Assembly: GCA_002747015.1 (NCBI GenBank)
Contig: NVXI01000004.1
Coordinates: 1 to 14,872, forward strand
Direction: 5' to 3'
DNA: 14,872 bases
Origin: Zetaproteobacteria bacterium
GTDB taxonomy: Bacteria; Pseudomonadota; Alphaproteobacteria; Micavibrionales; Micavibrionaceae
Below the pieces are notes generated by a model. The model did not search any database and was not told the origin of the DNA. It saw only the letters and a list, made by a program, of their open reading frames with translations. The stretch's first letter is position 1. Each line of letters begins with the position of its first letter. The position numbers and the translations under genes are program-made. This document shows positions 8,726 through 14,872 of the stretch, piece after piece.

Positions 8726-8965
8726 TTGGGCGAGGACAATAACAACAACACTGTAGACGCACAACCATCTGTCGATTTTGATCTCGACTTGATGGCGGAT
8801 TCCTATGACCAATTAAAAAGCATATTATATAAACAAATATCTGGTGACTTGACGGACAGCGATAGGACCATATTCGCCAATCAAGATCGCACAATGGAAA
8901 TTCTGGCATTCTATTTATTAGAACCGATCCTAAAACTGATCTTGATATCGATCCAGAAGAAGTAA
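8726..8965 (+). CDS. N-terminal part of a frameshifted gene
   Basis: A 79-residue reading frame from a TTG start, with GGGTGA just before it and an extended -10 promoter upstream; an in-frame ATG at 8792 is an alternative start. The first 60 or so residues look like a genuine soluble, acidic N-terminus (NNNN, VDFDLDLMADSYDQLKS, GDLTDSDRT). The last 20 residues turn into a run of Leu/Ile ending IQKK, unlike the rest, while the overlapping frame one base back gives acidic RTDPKTDLDIDPEEV that flows straight into the next reading frame. I read this as the front of one gene of about 467 codons whose frame is broken between 8866 and 8965. By itself this fragment has no recognisable domain. Confidence 0.5.
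   Translation: MGEDNNNNTVDAQPSVDFDLDLMADSYDQLKSILYKQISGDLTDSDRTIFANQDRTMEILAFYLLEPILKLILISIQKK
8866..8965 (+). other. Frameshift zone within one probable gene
   Basis: The two halves of the gene overlap in different frames only here. The upstream frame runs to the TAA at 8963-8965; the downstream frame becomes free of stops at 8866. One missing base in this interval would join them. The change in residue character points to roughly 8910-8935, where short A and T runs occur (TATTTATTAG and TAAAAC). No standard X-XXY-YYZ slippery heptamer in the upstream frame was found, so programmed frameshifting is not favoured. Confidence 0.5.
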
Positions 8966-9078
8966 TTAAAACAGAGATACTCAGCACTGCCGCTCTACCA
9001 GAACATTTAGATACATTTAAAGAGCTTAGAGAATACAGCCTTTCCGGCGAGAAGCACCGCGATACAATACAAAAATTA

Positions 9079-10128
9079 GTGAACAACACACCATCCTTGG
9101 CGGGTTTTGATCTGAACAATGCAATGCGCCTTGCTAGTGGCGGTAATGAGGAAATGGCTGTCCGGCAAAAATTCTCTAATTCAAACCCTGATATCCTCAT
9201 GAGTGCAGCATATCTCCTCTTGGCCGGAAGCAAGGACGAGCTCCAAGAATCTTATCCCGACTTTGCAGCCAAGCATGAAGAGTTAGGAACCGATTTTTCA
9301 GATATGGCCTCAATCAACATCCTATATTCTGCACAAGATAATTCGGCATACGATAATTGGGCCAAGGCAAAGCAAAGCGAAGTCATAAGTGCCATTGAGC
9401 AAAACCCTAAAATCATGGACGCACTACAAAAAATACGCGCGCCCGATAATATACATTCGGAGCAAGACATTAAAGAGCAATATATTATCCGCAATGATAT
9501 CTCTGGCGAACTCGCCGGCATCTACGCGAAAGTCTACGATATGCCAACATTGGACAAGGATGATGTCCACCTCTCACATAGATCATTTGATGATTACAAC
9601 TCTGGATATTCCACCGCATATGCCAGTGCTTGGTCAACAGTGCCAGGTGTCAAAAATGACGAAGCCATTTTCATGACCTATAACCCTGTCGTTGATATTA
9701 TACGTGGAAAAGGCATAGAGACCAGTGACCTTGACTCTATGCATCGTTTTTTAAAAACCGCAATCGAAGAATTCCAACATGTAACCGACAACATATATGG
9801 CGATAAATTACTTGGCGGAGAATTAAAGTCAGATCATCCGGCTTTCGACCACACCAGTTTGACTATACTCAATACTCTAGATTATACAGAATCCAGTAGC
9901 GACCATGAAGGGTACCTTGCGCAGCACGTGGAAAGAACGGCAAAAGTTGCGGCCAGTCAAGTTACAGAAACACTGATCAAACACATCGTGCAACCGGAAA
10001 CCGCACCAACGCCAGTTAATCCGGAAGACACAAATACACAACCGACATCAAATTTAGAGGATGCTCCAGATACCAATTCTGACATCTCGTCTACCTCATC
10101 CAATTCGCTTAGTGGATTTAAAATATAG
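9079..10128 (+). CDS. C-terminal part of frameshifted gene; zincin-like motif
   Basis: A 349-residue frame with GTG at 9079, but open from 8866; residues encoded before the GTG (DIDPEEVIKTEILSTAALPE and on) are of the same acidic helical type, so the GTG is probably internal to a larger gene. No signal peptide or membrane segment. Residues 222-240 contain AIEEFQHVTDNIY (EEFQH at 230-234, Asp237), resembling HEFGHAxD of gluzincin metalloproteases with the first His replaced by Glu. About 40 residues later, DHEGYLAQHVERTAK (275-289) resembles the helix carrying the third metal ligand in such proteins. The end (about 305-349) is a Pro/Thr/Asn/Ser-rich, probably disordered tail. A metal-dependent hydrolase or a degenerate one is possible; no name can be given. 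It converges on the chemoreceptor gene, 15 bases apart. Confidence 0.7.
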   Translation: MNNTPSLAGFDLNNAMRLASGGNEEMAVRQKFSNSNPDILMSAAYLLLAGSKDELQESYPDFAAKHEELGTDFSDMASINILYSAQDNSAYDNWAKAKQSEVISAIEQNPKIMDALQKIRAPDNIHSEQDIKEQYIIRNDISGELAGIYAKVYDMPTLDKDDVHLSHRSFDDYNSGYSTAYASAWSTVPGVKNDEAIFMTYNPVVDIIRGKGIETSDLDSMHRFLKTAIEEFQHVTDNIYGDKLLGGELKSDHPAFDHTSLTILNTLDYTESSSDHEGYLAQHVERTAKVAASQVTETLIKHIVQPETAPTPVNPEDTNTQPTSNLEDAPDTNSDISSTSSNSLSGFKI

Positions 10129-10143
10129 CCTTTATTTATTAAA

Positions 10144-11895
10144 TTAAACTGCCGCGATGTCGGTGAGGAATTTATCAACTTCGGTTTTCATGTTATCAGC
10201 CTGTGATGAAAGTGTGTTGGATGCTTCGATAACTTCTTTCGACCCGTCATTGGCGACAACAATCGCATCACTTACCTCACCAATGCTGTTACGAATAGCA
10301 TCCGTACCTTGCGCAGCTTTTTGCATATTATTGGCAATATCTTGCGTGGCGGCACTTTGCTCTTCCACGGCCGCAGCAATACCATTGGCGGCAGAGCTAA
10401 GGCCACTAACCGCGCTGTTGATATCAACAAAAACATCAACAACACTGTTCGATATATGTTGGATATTGTTAATTTGTTCGCTGATTTCAGCCGTCGCAGA
10501 TGCAGTCTGACCCGCAAGGCTTTTCACCTCATTGGCAACTACCGCAAACCCCTTACCGGCATCCCCTGCGCGCGCGGCTTCGATTGTGGCGTTAAGGGCA
10601 AGAAGATTGGTTTGCTCTGCAATATCTTGGATAAGCGATACAATTTCACCAATTTTTGTAGATGCACCCTGAAGTTCTTCTGCAGTTTTATTTGCAGACT
10701 TGGCCTTGTCAGATACATCGTTTGATGATGATGCAACACTTTGAATTTGCTGTGATATCTCACGAATAGATACATCCAGTTCTTCAACAGCAGCGGCAAC
10801 TGTTTGAACATTTCCTGATGTTTCGTTGCTTGAAATCGTAATGTTATTTGCCTGATTCGTTGCATCTCCAACAGCGCTCCCCATGGATTCTGCCGTTGTG
10901 TGTAGCTGTGTGGCGGTACTTGCAACACTTGATGTCACACTTGCGATAACTTGCTCAAAGCCACTGACGAGCGTGTTTACTTTTTTGCTACGTGCTTCTC
11001 GTTCTTCTTGCGCCATTGCCTCGATACCCGCGGCTTTTTCCAATTGTATCGTTTTCTTACGGAAATCTTCAATAACATTGGATAAGTCACCAATTTCATC
11101 TTTCGTATCCACAGACAATGATACCGACGTGTCTCCATCGGATAATTTAACAAGAACGCGGATGGCATTTTTTAACGGAGACGTCACCATTTTTCGTGTT
11201 AACCACACCAAAAAAACCACCATCATAATGGATAAAATAAGGCCAACAACCATTATGCTCATGGCCTGCTGTTCCAGATGTTCTGCCTCTATTGCTGCTT
11301 TTTCTGTGAATTTTTCTATTTCAAGCTGTAACGCCTCAAGCTCATGATTAAGTTTGTCTTCTTCAATTTCGATTGCTTCGGCCAGATGTTCTGCCTTGGT
11401 TAATTTTCCATGCTCAATTAACTTAAAAACCTCTTCTGCGTGTTTTTCAAAACTGGCATGTTCAATTTCTATTTGTTTAAGAACAGCCAAGACATGTACG
11501 AACTCTTCTTTTGCTTCTTGGGAATGGGCTTCATGAATAAATATATCAACAAGTTTTTCGGTCGAGGCCAGTTCCTCATCAACAAGGTGCGATAGTTTTT
11601 GAAAATGATGCACAGCTTTTTCAAAATTCTGCTTGGCGGCGGCATTATGTGCCAACTCTTCGCCATAGCGCATGGCACGTTCAAAATTTATAGCCTGCTC
11701 CAATTGATGCACCGTTATTTGTGAGATTGCCTCTGTAAGGGGAATATCTTGATGGGCGATTTCAGAGATTTTTTCTCCCTCTTTTGCCAAAATATTCATC
11801 GTCATCAGAAGAACAACCGCCATAAGTGCAAAATTCGTCACCATGAATGACGTTATTTTGGCAGATATACTTAAATCTTTGAAGTAGGTGAACAT
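10144..11895 (-). CDS. Methyl-accepting chemotaxis protein
   Basis: A 583-residue transmembrane chemoreceptor that controls CheA through CheW and so flagellar rotation. Layout: cytoplasmic start, TM1 about 15-36, helical periplasmic sensor about 37-211 of four-helix-bundle type, TM2 about 212-233, HAMP about 234-286, then the signalling coiled coil with methylation helices. The hairpin tip is intact at about 424-461 ([21 protein letters not shown] then [15 protein letters not shown]). There is no C-terminal NWETF-type CheR tether. The periplasmic domain is unusually rich in His (15 of about 175) and Glu. The ribosome binding site AAAGGA (complement of 11902-11907) sits seven bases before the ATG, and a sigma-28-like promoter lies upstream. 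No che genes are nearby, so it is an orphan receptor. Confidence 0.97.
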   Translation of the reverse strand: MFTYFKDLSISAKITSFMVTNFALMAVVLLMTMNILAKEGEKISEIAHQDIPLTEAISQITVHQLEQAINFERAMRYGEELAHNAAAKQNFEKAVHHFQKLSHLVDEELASTEKLVDIFIHEAHSQEAKEEFVHVLAVLKQIEIEHASFEKHAEEVFKLIEHGKLTKAEHLAEAIEIEEDKLNHELEALQLEIEKFTEKAAIEAEHLEQQAMSIMVVGLILSIMMVVFLVWLTRKMVTSPLKNAIRVLVKLSDGDTSVSLSVDTKDEIGDLSNVIEDFRKKTIQLEKAAGIEAMAQEEREARSKKVNTLVSGFEQVIASVTSSVASTATQLHTTAESMGSAVGDATNQANNITISSNETSGNVQTVAAAVEELDVSIREISQQIQSVASSSNDVSDKAKSANKTAEELQGASTKIGEIVSLIQDIAEQTNLLALNATIEAARAGDAGKGFAVVANEVKSLAGQTASATAEISEQINNIQHISNSVVDVFVDINSAVSGLSSAANGIAAAVEEQSAATQDIANNMQKAAQGTDAIRNSIGEVSDAIVVANDGSKEVIEASNTLSSQADNMKTEVDKFLTDIAAV

Positions 11896-11925
11896 AAGAA
11901 TTCCTTTCTAGATATTCGATCAATA

Positions 11926-11954
11926 TTATCGGTGCTATGAGAATAGAACTGTTA
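11926..11954 (-). promoter_or_regulatory. Sigma-28 (FliA)-like promoter of the chemoreceptor
   Basis: On the minus strand ACCGATAA (11933-11926) matches seven of eight bases of the flagellar sigma-28 -10 element GCCGATAA. TAACAGTT (11954-11947), 13 bases upstream, resembles the -35 TAAAGTTT with one extra base. Start would be near 11919, about 24 bases before the ATG. A chemoreceptor is a typical sigma-28 target. Confidence 0.4.
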
Positions 11955-12220
11955 CATTAGGTGAGCTGTGGATACAATGTACACTCGAACAGATCAACAA
12001 AATATTAACAATTACTCGCACGCCTAAAATAAACATTTATACAACCTTAGAATAAAAATAGCCTATTTATTACACGCCTTGCCCCAGTACTATCATTTCG
12101 TTGATAAAAAGAAAACTTTATAGCTAAACTCACATACTATAGAAATCGAACTCCAAAACTATTGTATTTTCACAATCATATGTCTTGAGATTAATAAGAC
12201 AAAAAAGTAATAATACAAAC
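11955..12220. other. Gene-free region between chemoreceptor and transporter
   Basis: Together with the promoter to its left, about 325 bases without a gene separate the divergent chemoreceptor and transporter genes. It is AT-rich and should hold the transporter promoter, but no pair of boxes is convincing; TACTAT at 12135-12140 is a possible -10. A short inverted repeat ATTGT...ACAAT occurs near 12161-12176. No RNA gene or repeat family was recognised. Confidence 0.4.
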
Positions 12221-13243
12221 ATGAAAAACAATGAAAATCATTTAGCCTTCAATCTGTGGCGCAATATTAAATCCATACTTCCTGGTTTAATGGCATGCGT
12301 TTTTGTTGCTTTATCGGCCACATTCATTGCCCAGCATTACAACGCGCCTGCAATGTTGCTGTGCTTATTGTTTGGTATTTCTCTCAATTTTATGTCCAAT
12401 AAAAAAAGCACACAGCAAGGAATTGATTTTACCGCGATAACATTACTAAGGGCAGGGATTGTGCTTATCGGTGCACGGATCATGATGTCTGATTTTATTG
12501 CTCTTGGTGGTGAAATGGTGGCGTTGGTGTTCTTCACAACGATCAGTGTTGTGATCCTCGGTTTGGTTTTTGCCAAGGCTCTTGGTCTTGATCGGGAACA
12601 AGGCTTTCTTATCGGCGGGGCAACGGCCATATGCGGCGCATCTGCCGCTCTTGCAATCTCTGCGATTTTACCGCGCACGAAAACGCTGGAACAAAATACG
12701 CTTTTAAGCATCATTGGGGTGACGTTAATGGGGACATTCGCCATGATTATGTACCCTGCCCTTATCGGTTATTTTAACTTTAACGACCAACAAGCCGGTA
12801 TCCTTATTGGCGGCGCGATACATGATGTGTCACAGGTGGTCGGTGCAGGATACAGCATTTCTGAAGATGCTGGCGATATGGCCATGCTGGTTAAGCTGAT
12901 GCGTGTGTTCCTTCTGGTTCCCTTATTACTGATCTTTGTTTTTGGCATTGGTAAGAAAAAAGAGGAAGATCAAGCCACACATTTCCCCTTTCCGATTTTT
13001 CTAATCGGGTTTGTCGTTATGATGCTCTTAAATTCATTTCATTTCATCCCCGAAGACATCGCAAGCATTTTAAAAGATACCAGTAAATGGTTTCTAATCA
13101 TGGCGATTTCTGCGGTTGGTATAAAAACCTCGCCCAAGGCATTACTTGATCTGGGCTGGAAATCAATTTTTCTGATTTGTGGCGAAACAATATTCATTTT
13201 TGTGATTTATTTAACGTTTATTTTGATGCAGTCAAATGCCTGA
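12221..13243 (+). CDS. YeiH-family putative sulfate exporter
   Basis: A polytopic inner-membrane protein of the YeiH family (PF03601, conserved hypothetical 698), annotated in databases as putative sulfate or sulfonate exporter; the true substrate is largely unproven. The ATG at 12221 gives 340 residues and the usual short charged start before the first membrane helix (ILPGLMACVFVALSATFIA). A TTG at 12185 would add 12 residues but has no ribosome binding site. Hallmark sequences are LLRAGIVLIGARI, GGATAICGASAALAISAILP and the central GGAIHDVSQVVGAGYSIS. About ten hydrophobic segments are present, with a charged cytoplasmic loop (GKKKEEDQ) in the second half, and the C-terminal AVGIKTSPKALLDLGWK is typical. 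The gene stands alone; no LysR regulator gene is next to it. Its end nearly meets the convergent lipoprotein gene. Confidence 0.9.
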   Translation: MKNNENHLAFNLWRNIKSILPGLMACVFVALSATFIAQHYNAPAMLLCLLFGISLNFMSNKKSTQQGIDFTAITLLRAGIVLIGARIMMSDFIALGGEMVALVFFTTISVVILGLVFAKALGLDREQGFLIGGATAICGASAALAISAILPRTKTLEQNTLLSIIGVTLMGTFAMIMYPALIGYFNFNDQQAGILIGGAIHDVSQVVGAGYSISEDAGDMAMLVKLMRVFLLVPLLLIFVFGIGKKKEEDQATHFPFPIFLIGFVVMMLLNSFHFIPEDIASILKDTSKWFLIMAISAVGIKTSPKALLDLGWKSIFLICGETIFIFVIYLTFILMQSNA

Positions 13244-13283
13244 AATCAACACAAAGAGATTAAAGAGCATAATGCTGTCACTT

Positions 13284-14168
13284 TTATCTGCGGGTAAGCA
13301 TCATTTTAAATGCTCCTCCTGGCTGAAGATAAGCGATGAGAGGCCCTTCATTGTTTTCGATATTGAACGTATATATTGCCCCGCTCATTGTCAGCGTAAA
13401 GCTATCGCCATTTTGTGACCATATATTAAAATTATGATAGCTATAGTTTTTCGCCTCAGACCAGTTAAATCCGGCTATACCATCATCACGAAAATGTAGA
13501 TAAGCACCATTTTTCCATAGGCGAATACCCCCATTCTCTTCAATCTCAACCACAGGATTAATCTTTCCATGCCAATAGCTGTTATTTAAGGAACCAGTTT
13601 GGTGCGTTGTTTTAGGCATTGGCTTAGCATTAGTGAGAACTGGTTTAACATGTTTAGTGTTGGTAGGTGTTGGTTTAGCATGGACACGTTCATGATTTAG
13701 TTTTACAGGAATATTACTAAATACAATTGGCTTTTCAGCTATTTTATGACCTCTTAAATCCCATGCTACAAAAATACCAACAACACTACGTACTCGTTTA
13801 GTATAAGTGGGAAGATTTTCAACAACTAAGTACTGAGTGTAGAGCTCTTTCGCCACCATGACCTGTCCACTAACAGACCCATTTTTCCTTTTCATACGAA
13901 ACTCTTTACCCTTGTCATCCTGAAGTTTCGGATAAATAATTGCAGCTTTTTTGTCTTGATATAGGCTGGTGATTTCGACTTCACATTCAGCAGTTCTGTT
14001 CTGAGATACTAAACACCAATTCATCTTCATAATAAAATCATCTACTCGAACGACATTTCTTTCCAAATTTGGCAATAAATTCTGAAGCTGTGGCGCAATG
14101 GCAGTATTTTGGCACCCTAAAAGTAGCACCGTAAAACTAAGTATAATAAGTCTGTAGCTGCGTTTCAT
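13284..14168 (-). CDS. Two-domain lipoprotein, function unknown
   Basis: A 294-residue protein with a clear lipoprotein signal: MKRSYR, hydrophobic residues 7-17 and lipobox LLGC with lipidated Cys19. Gln rather than Asp follows Cys, which fits outer-membrane sorting by Lol. The mature N-terminal domain (about 36-154) looks beta-rich and has Cys52 and Cys62, a possible disulfide. Residues about 158-192 are a Lys/Pro/Thr/His-rich linker with loose KPxxTN-type repeats. The C-terminal domain (about 193-294) is rich in Trp, Tyr and Gly with alternating strands (SYWHGKI, GGIRLWKNGAYLHF, YTFNI), suggesting a small beta-barrel or beta-sandwich. I recognise neither domain. AAAAGG lies 12 bases before the ATG, a rather long spacing. 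It faces the transporter gene, 40 bases apart. Confidence 0.8.
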   Translation of the reverse strand: MKRSYRLIILSFTVLLLGCQNTAIAPQLQNLLPNLERNVVRVDDFIMKMNWCLVSQNRTAECEVEITSLYQDKKAAIIYPKLQDDKGKEFRMKRKNGSVSGQVMVAKELYTQYLVVENLPTYTKRVRSVVGIFVAWDLRGHKIAEKPIVFSNIPVKLNHERVHAKPTPTNTKHVKPVLTNAKPMPKTTHQTGSLNNSYWHGKINPVVEIEENGGIRLWKNGAYLHFRDDGIAGFNWSEAKNYSYHNFNIWSQNGDSFTLTMSGAIYTFNIENNEGPLIAYLQPGGAFKMMLTRR

Positions 14169-14270
14169 AGTAGTGATAACCTTTTTAAATTCTGAATTTT
14201 TAAATATAATTTTTATACTTCGGCAAGCTTACATCCTCACCCCCCAATTGTATAATAGAATATATTGCAC

Positions 14271-14280
14271 GTCACGTGAC
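14271..14280. promoter_or_regulatory. Perfect 10-bp palindrome GTCACGTGAC
   Basis: GTCACGTGAC equals its own reverse complement and stands out as a GC-richer island in an AT-rich gap, about 100 bases upstream of the lipoprotein start. This is the form of a dimeric regulator site, but no regulator is known for it here and a 10-base palindrome could arise by chance. Confidence 0.25.
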
Positions 14281-14396
14281 ACATTGTATAGGTGGCTTTT
14301 TCAAACAAAATATGCCCCAAGACTTGAGATCATCCTTTTGATTAAAGTACTGCTGAGAAGTAAAATACCATTATTAGGAAACAACAATTAAACTCC

Positions 14397-14422
14397 CAAG
14401 AACCTATATGAAACAGTTCTTG
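14397..14422 (-). terminator. Possible weak terminator of FMN reductase gene
   Basis: CAAGAAC (14397-14403) and GTTCTTG (14416-14422) form a perfect 7-bp stem with a 12-base loop, about 60 bases beyond the stop codon of the leftward FMN reductase gene. On that strand the stem is followed by GGAGTTTAATTGTTG, only moderately T-rich, so termination strength is doubtful. Confidence 0.25.
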
Positions 14423-14482
14423 CATCCCTTTAAACGACGTAAGAAAAAATAATCTCATAAGTATATATCCAATTTCAATGAG

Positions 14483-14872
14483 TTATAATATACGCGCTGT
14501 CTTCACCAATTGATCAATAGAGGCCTGCAGCATTTGGTTTTGTCTTTCATCTTTTAACACACCATCTGCATCAAAGGCTTGAAACCCATTCGATATAGCG
14601 ACCTGATTGGGTATGATATGCACCCCTATATTCCCAAGCAGCATTCGTAATGGCACTAAGCCTCGTAAACCACCCAAAGCACCCGGTGCAATTGAACCAA
14701 TTGCCGCGACCTTATCCTTAAACGCAGAGAGTGGTTGTTCACCCTCCTCATGCGGACGTGAAATCCAATCAATCGTATTTTTTAACAATGGTGAGAATGA
14801 GCTATTATATTCTGGTGAGGCGACAAAGAATCCGTCATGCTCGGTGAATAATTTTTTAAGCCTCTTCGCATT
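14483..14872 (-). CDS. NADPH-dependent FMN reductase family protein, partial
   Basis: The C-terminal 129 residues of a flavodoxin-fold NADPH-dependent FMN reductase (PF03358; SsuE/ChrR/azoreductase-like), which reduces FMN or quinones and other acceptors in the cytosol. The frame stays open to the last base of the window, so the start lies outside. The family signature is clear: FFVASPEYNSSFSPLLKNTIDWISR (residues 16-40 of the visible part, where FMN phosphate and the LKNxIDW helix lie), then DKVAAIGSIAPGALGGLRGL, the usual strand-loop around the flavin, and a C-terminal helix NQMLQASIDQLVKTA. TTG at 14788 is internal and should not be taken as the start. The substrate cannot be told from this part. 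Confidence 0.92.
   Translation of the reverse strand, partial: NAKRLKKLFTEHDGFFVASPEYNSSFSPLLKNTIDWISRPHEEGEQPLSAFKDKVAAIGSIAPGALGGLRGLVPLRMLLGNIGVHIIPNQVAISNGFQAFDADGVLKDERQNQMLQASIDQLVKTARIL

Larger units (their letters stand above)
14169..14482. other. AT-rich intergenic region with palindromes
   Basis: 314 bases with no gene I can support. It should carry the promoter of the lipoprotein gene near 14169-14220 (minus strand) and the end of the FMN reductase transcript. It contains a perfect palindrome at 14271-14280 and an inverted repeat at 14397-14422, listed separately. A 72-codon frame starting GTG at 14173 is judged spurious. Confidence 0.5.

Noticed and set aside
8910..8940. Programmed -1 ribosomal frameshift in the split gene
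   Set aside because: The direction fits -1, but no standard slippery heptamer in the upstream frame and no obvious downstream stem or pseudoknot were seen; mutation or sequence error is simpler.
10157..10725. Long rightward open frames inside the chemoreceptor gene
   Set aside because: They are antisense to the conserved signalling domain, whose residues are clearly under constraint on the minus strand, and have Ser/Thr/Ile-rich low-complexity translations.
13266..13276. AGCATAATGCT as terminator between the transporter and lipoprotein genes
   Set aside because: Only a 5-bp AT-rich stem with no room for a proper loop and no T run.
14173..14391. A rightward 72-codon frame with GTG start containing TSRDTLYRWL, slightly like a helix-turn-helix end
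   Set aside because: No ribosome binding site, it overlaps the expected promoter of the divergent lipoprotein gene, is very Leu/Ile/Tyr-rich as AT-rich noncoding DNA tends to be, and has no full domain.
14483..14788. FMN reductase starting at an internal TTG, 101 residues
   Set aside because: The frame is open to the window edge and the upstream 28 residues contain the conserved FFVASPEYNSSFSP part, so the TTG is not the start.

Overview
The window looks like an ordinary chromosomal stretch from a Gram-negative, motile or chemosensory proteobacterium, most likely an alphaproteobacterium. The support is one encoded-CCA tRNA-Lys, an outer-membrane-type lipoprotein, a methyl-accepting chemotaxis protein, a YeiH-type transporter and E. 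coli-type threonine synthase. Base composition is moderate (low-to-mid 40s % GC by eye). Gene order does not match any operon I can name, so the genus is not claimed.

Left part (1-1340): a conserved-looking small hypothetical protein cut by or starting at the window edge, then tRNA-Lys(CTT) with a good extended -10 promoter, then a convergent GT2/GT7-like glycosyltransferase whose last 11 codons and stop lie inside the antisense strand of the tRNA.

Middle left (1400-4680): a rightward run of pdxS, an unrecognised 104-aa gene, pdxT and a flotillin-like SPFH protein. PdxS and PdxT together form the ribose-5-phosphate/glyceraldehyde-3-phosphate dependent (DXP-independent) pyridoxal 5'-phosphate synthase; all key catalytic residues are present. 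Threonine synthase, downstream in the window, is a PLP enzyme, but no direct linkage is implied.

Middle (4740-8644): a leftward 487-aa protein of no obvious name that I read as a highly divergent member of the glutamine synthetase fold, then a rightward pair thrC and an RluA-family pseudouridine synthase.

Right part (8660-14872): a gene with a strong-looking promoter that is split by an apparent one-base frameshift and whose second half carries a zincin-like EEFQH...EGYLAQH arrangement; a convergent chemoreceptor with a histidine-rich periplasmic domain and a sigma-28-like promoter; a YeiH-family inner-membrane transporter; a leftward two-domain lipoprotein; a gene-poor 314-bp stretch with a perfect 10-bp palindrome; and the 3' part of an NADPH-dependent FMN reductase running off the window.

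No IS elements, CRISPR arrays, rRNA or phage modules were seen. The best candidates for something new are the divergent glutamine-synthetase-like protein, the broken zincin-like gene and the small gene between pdxS and pdxT.
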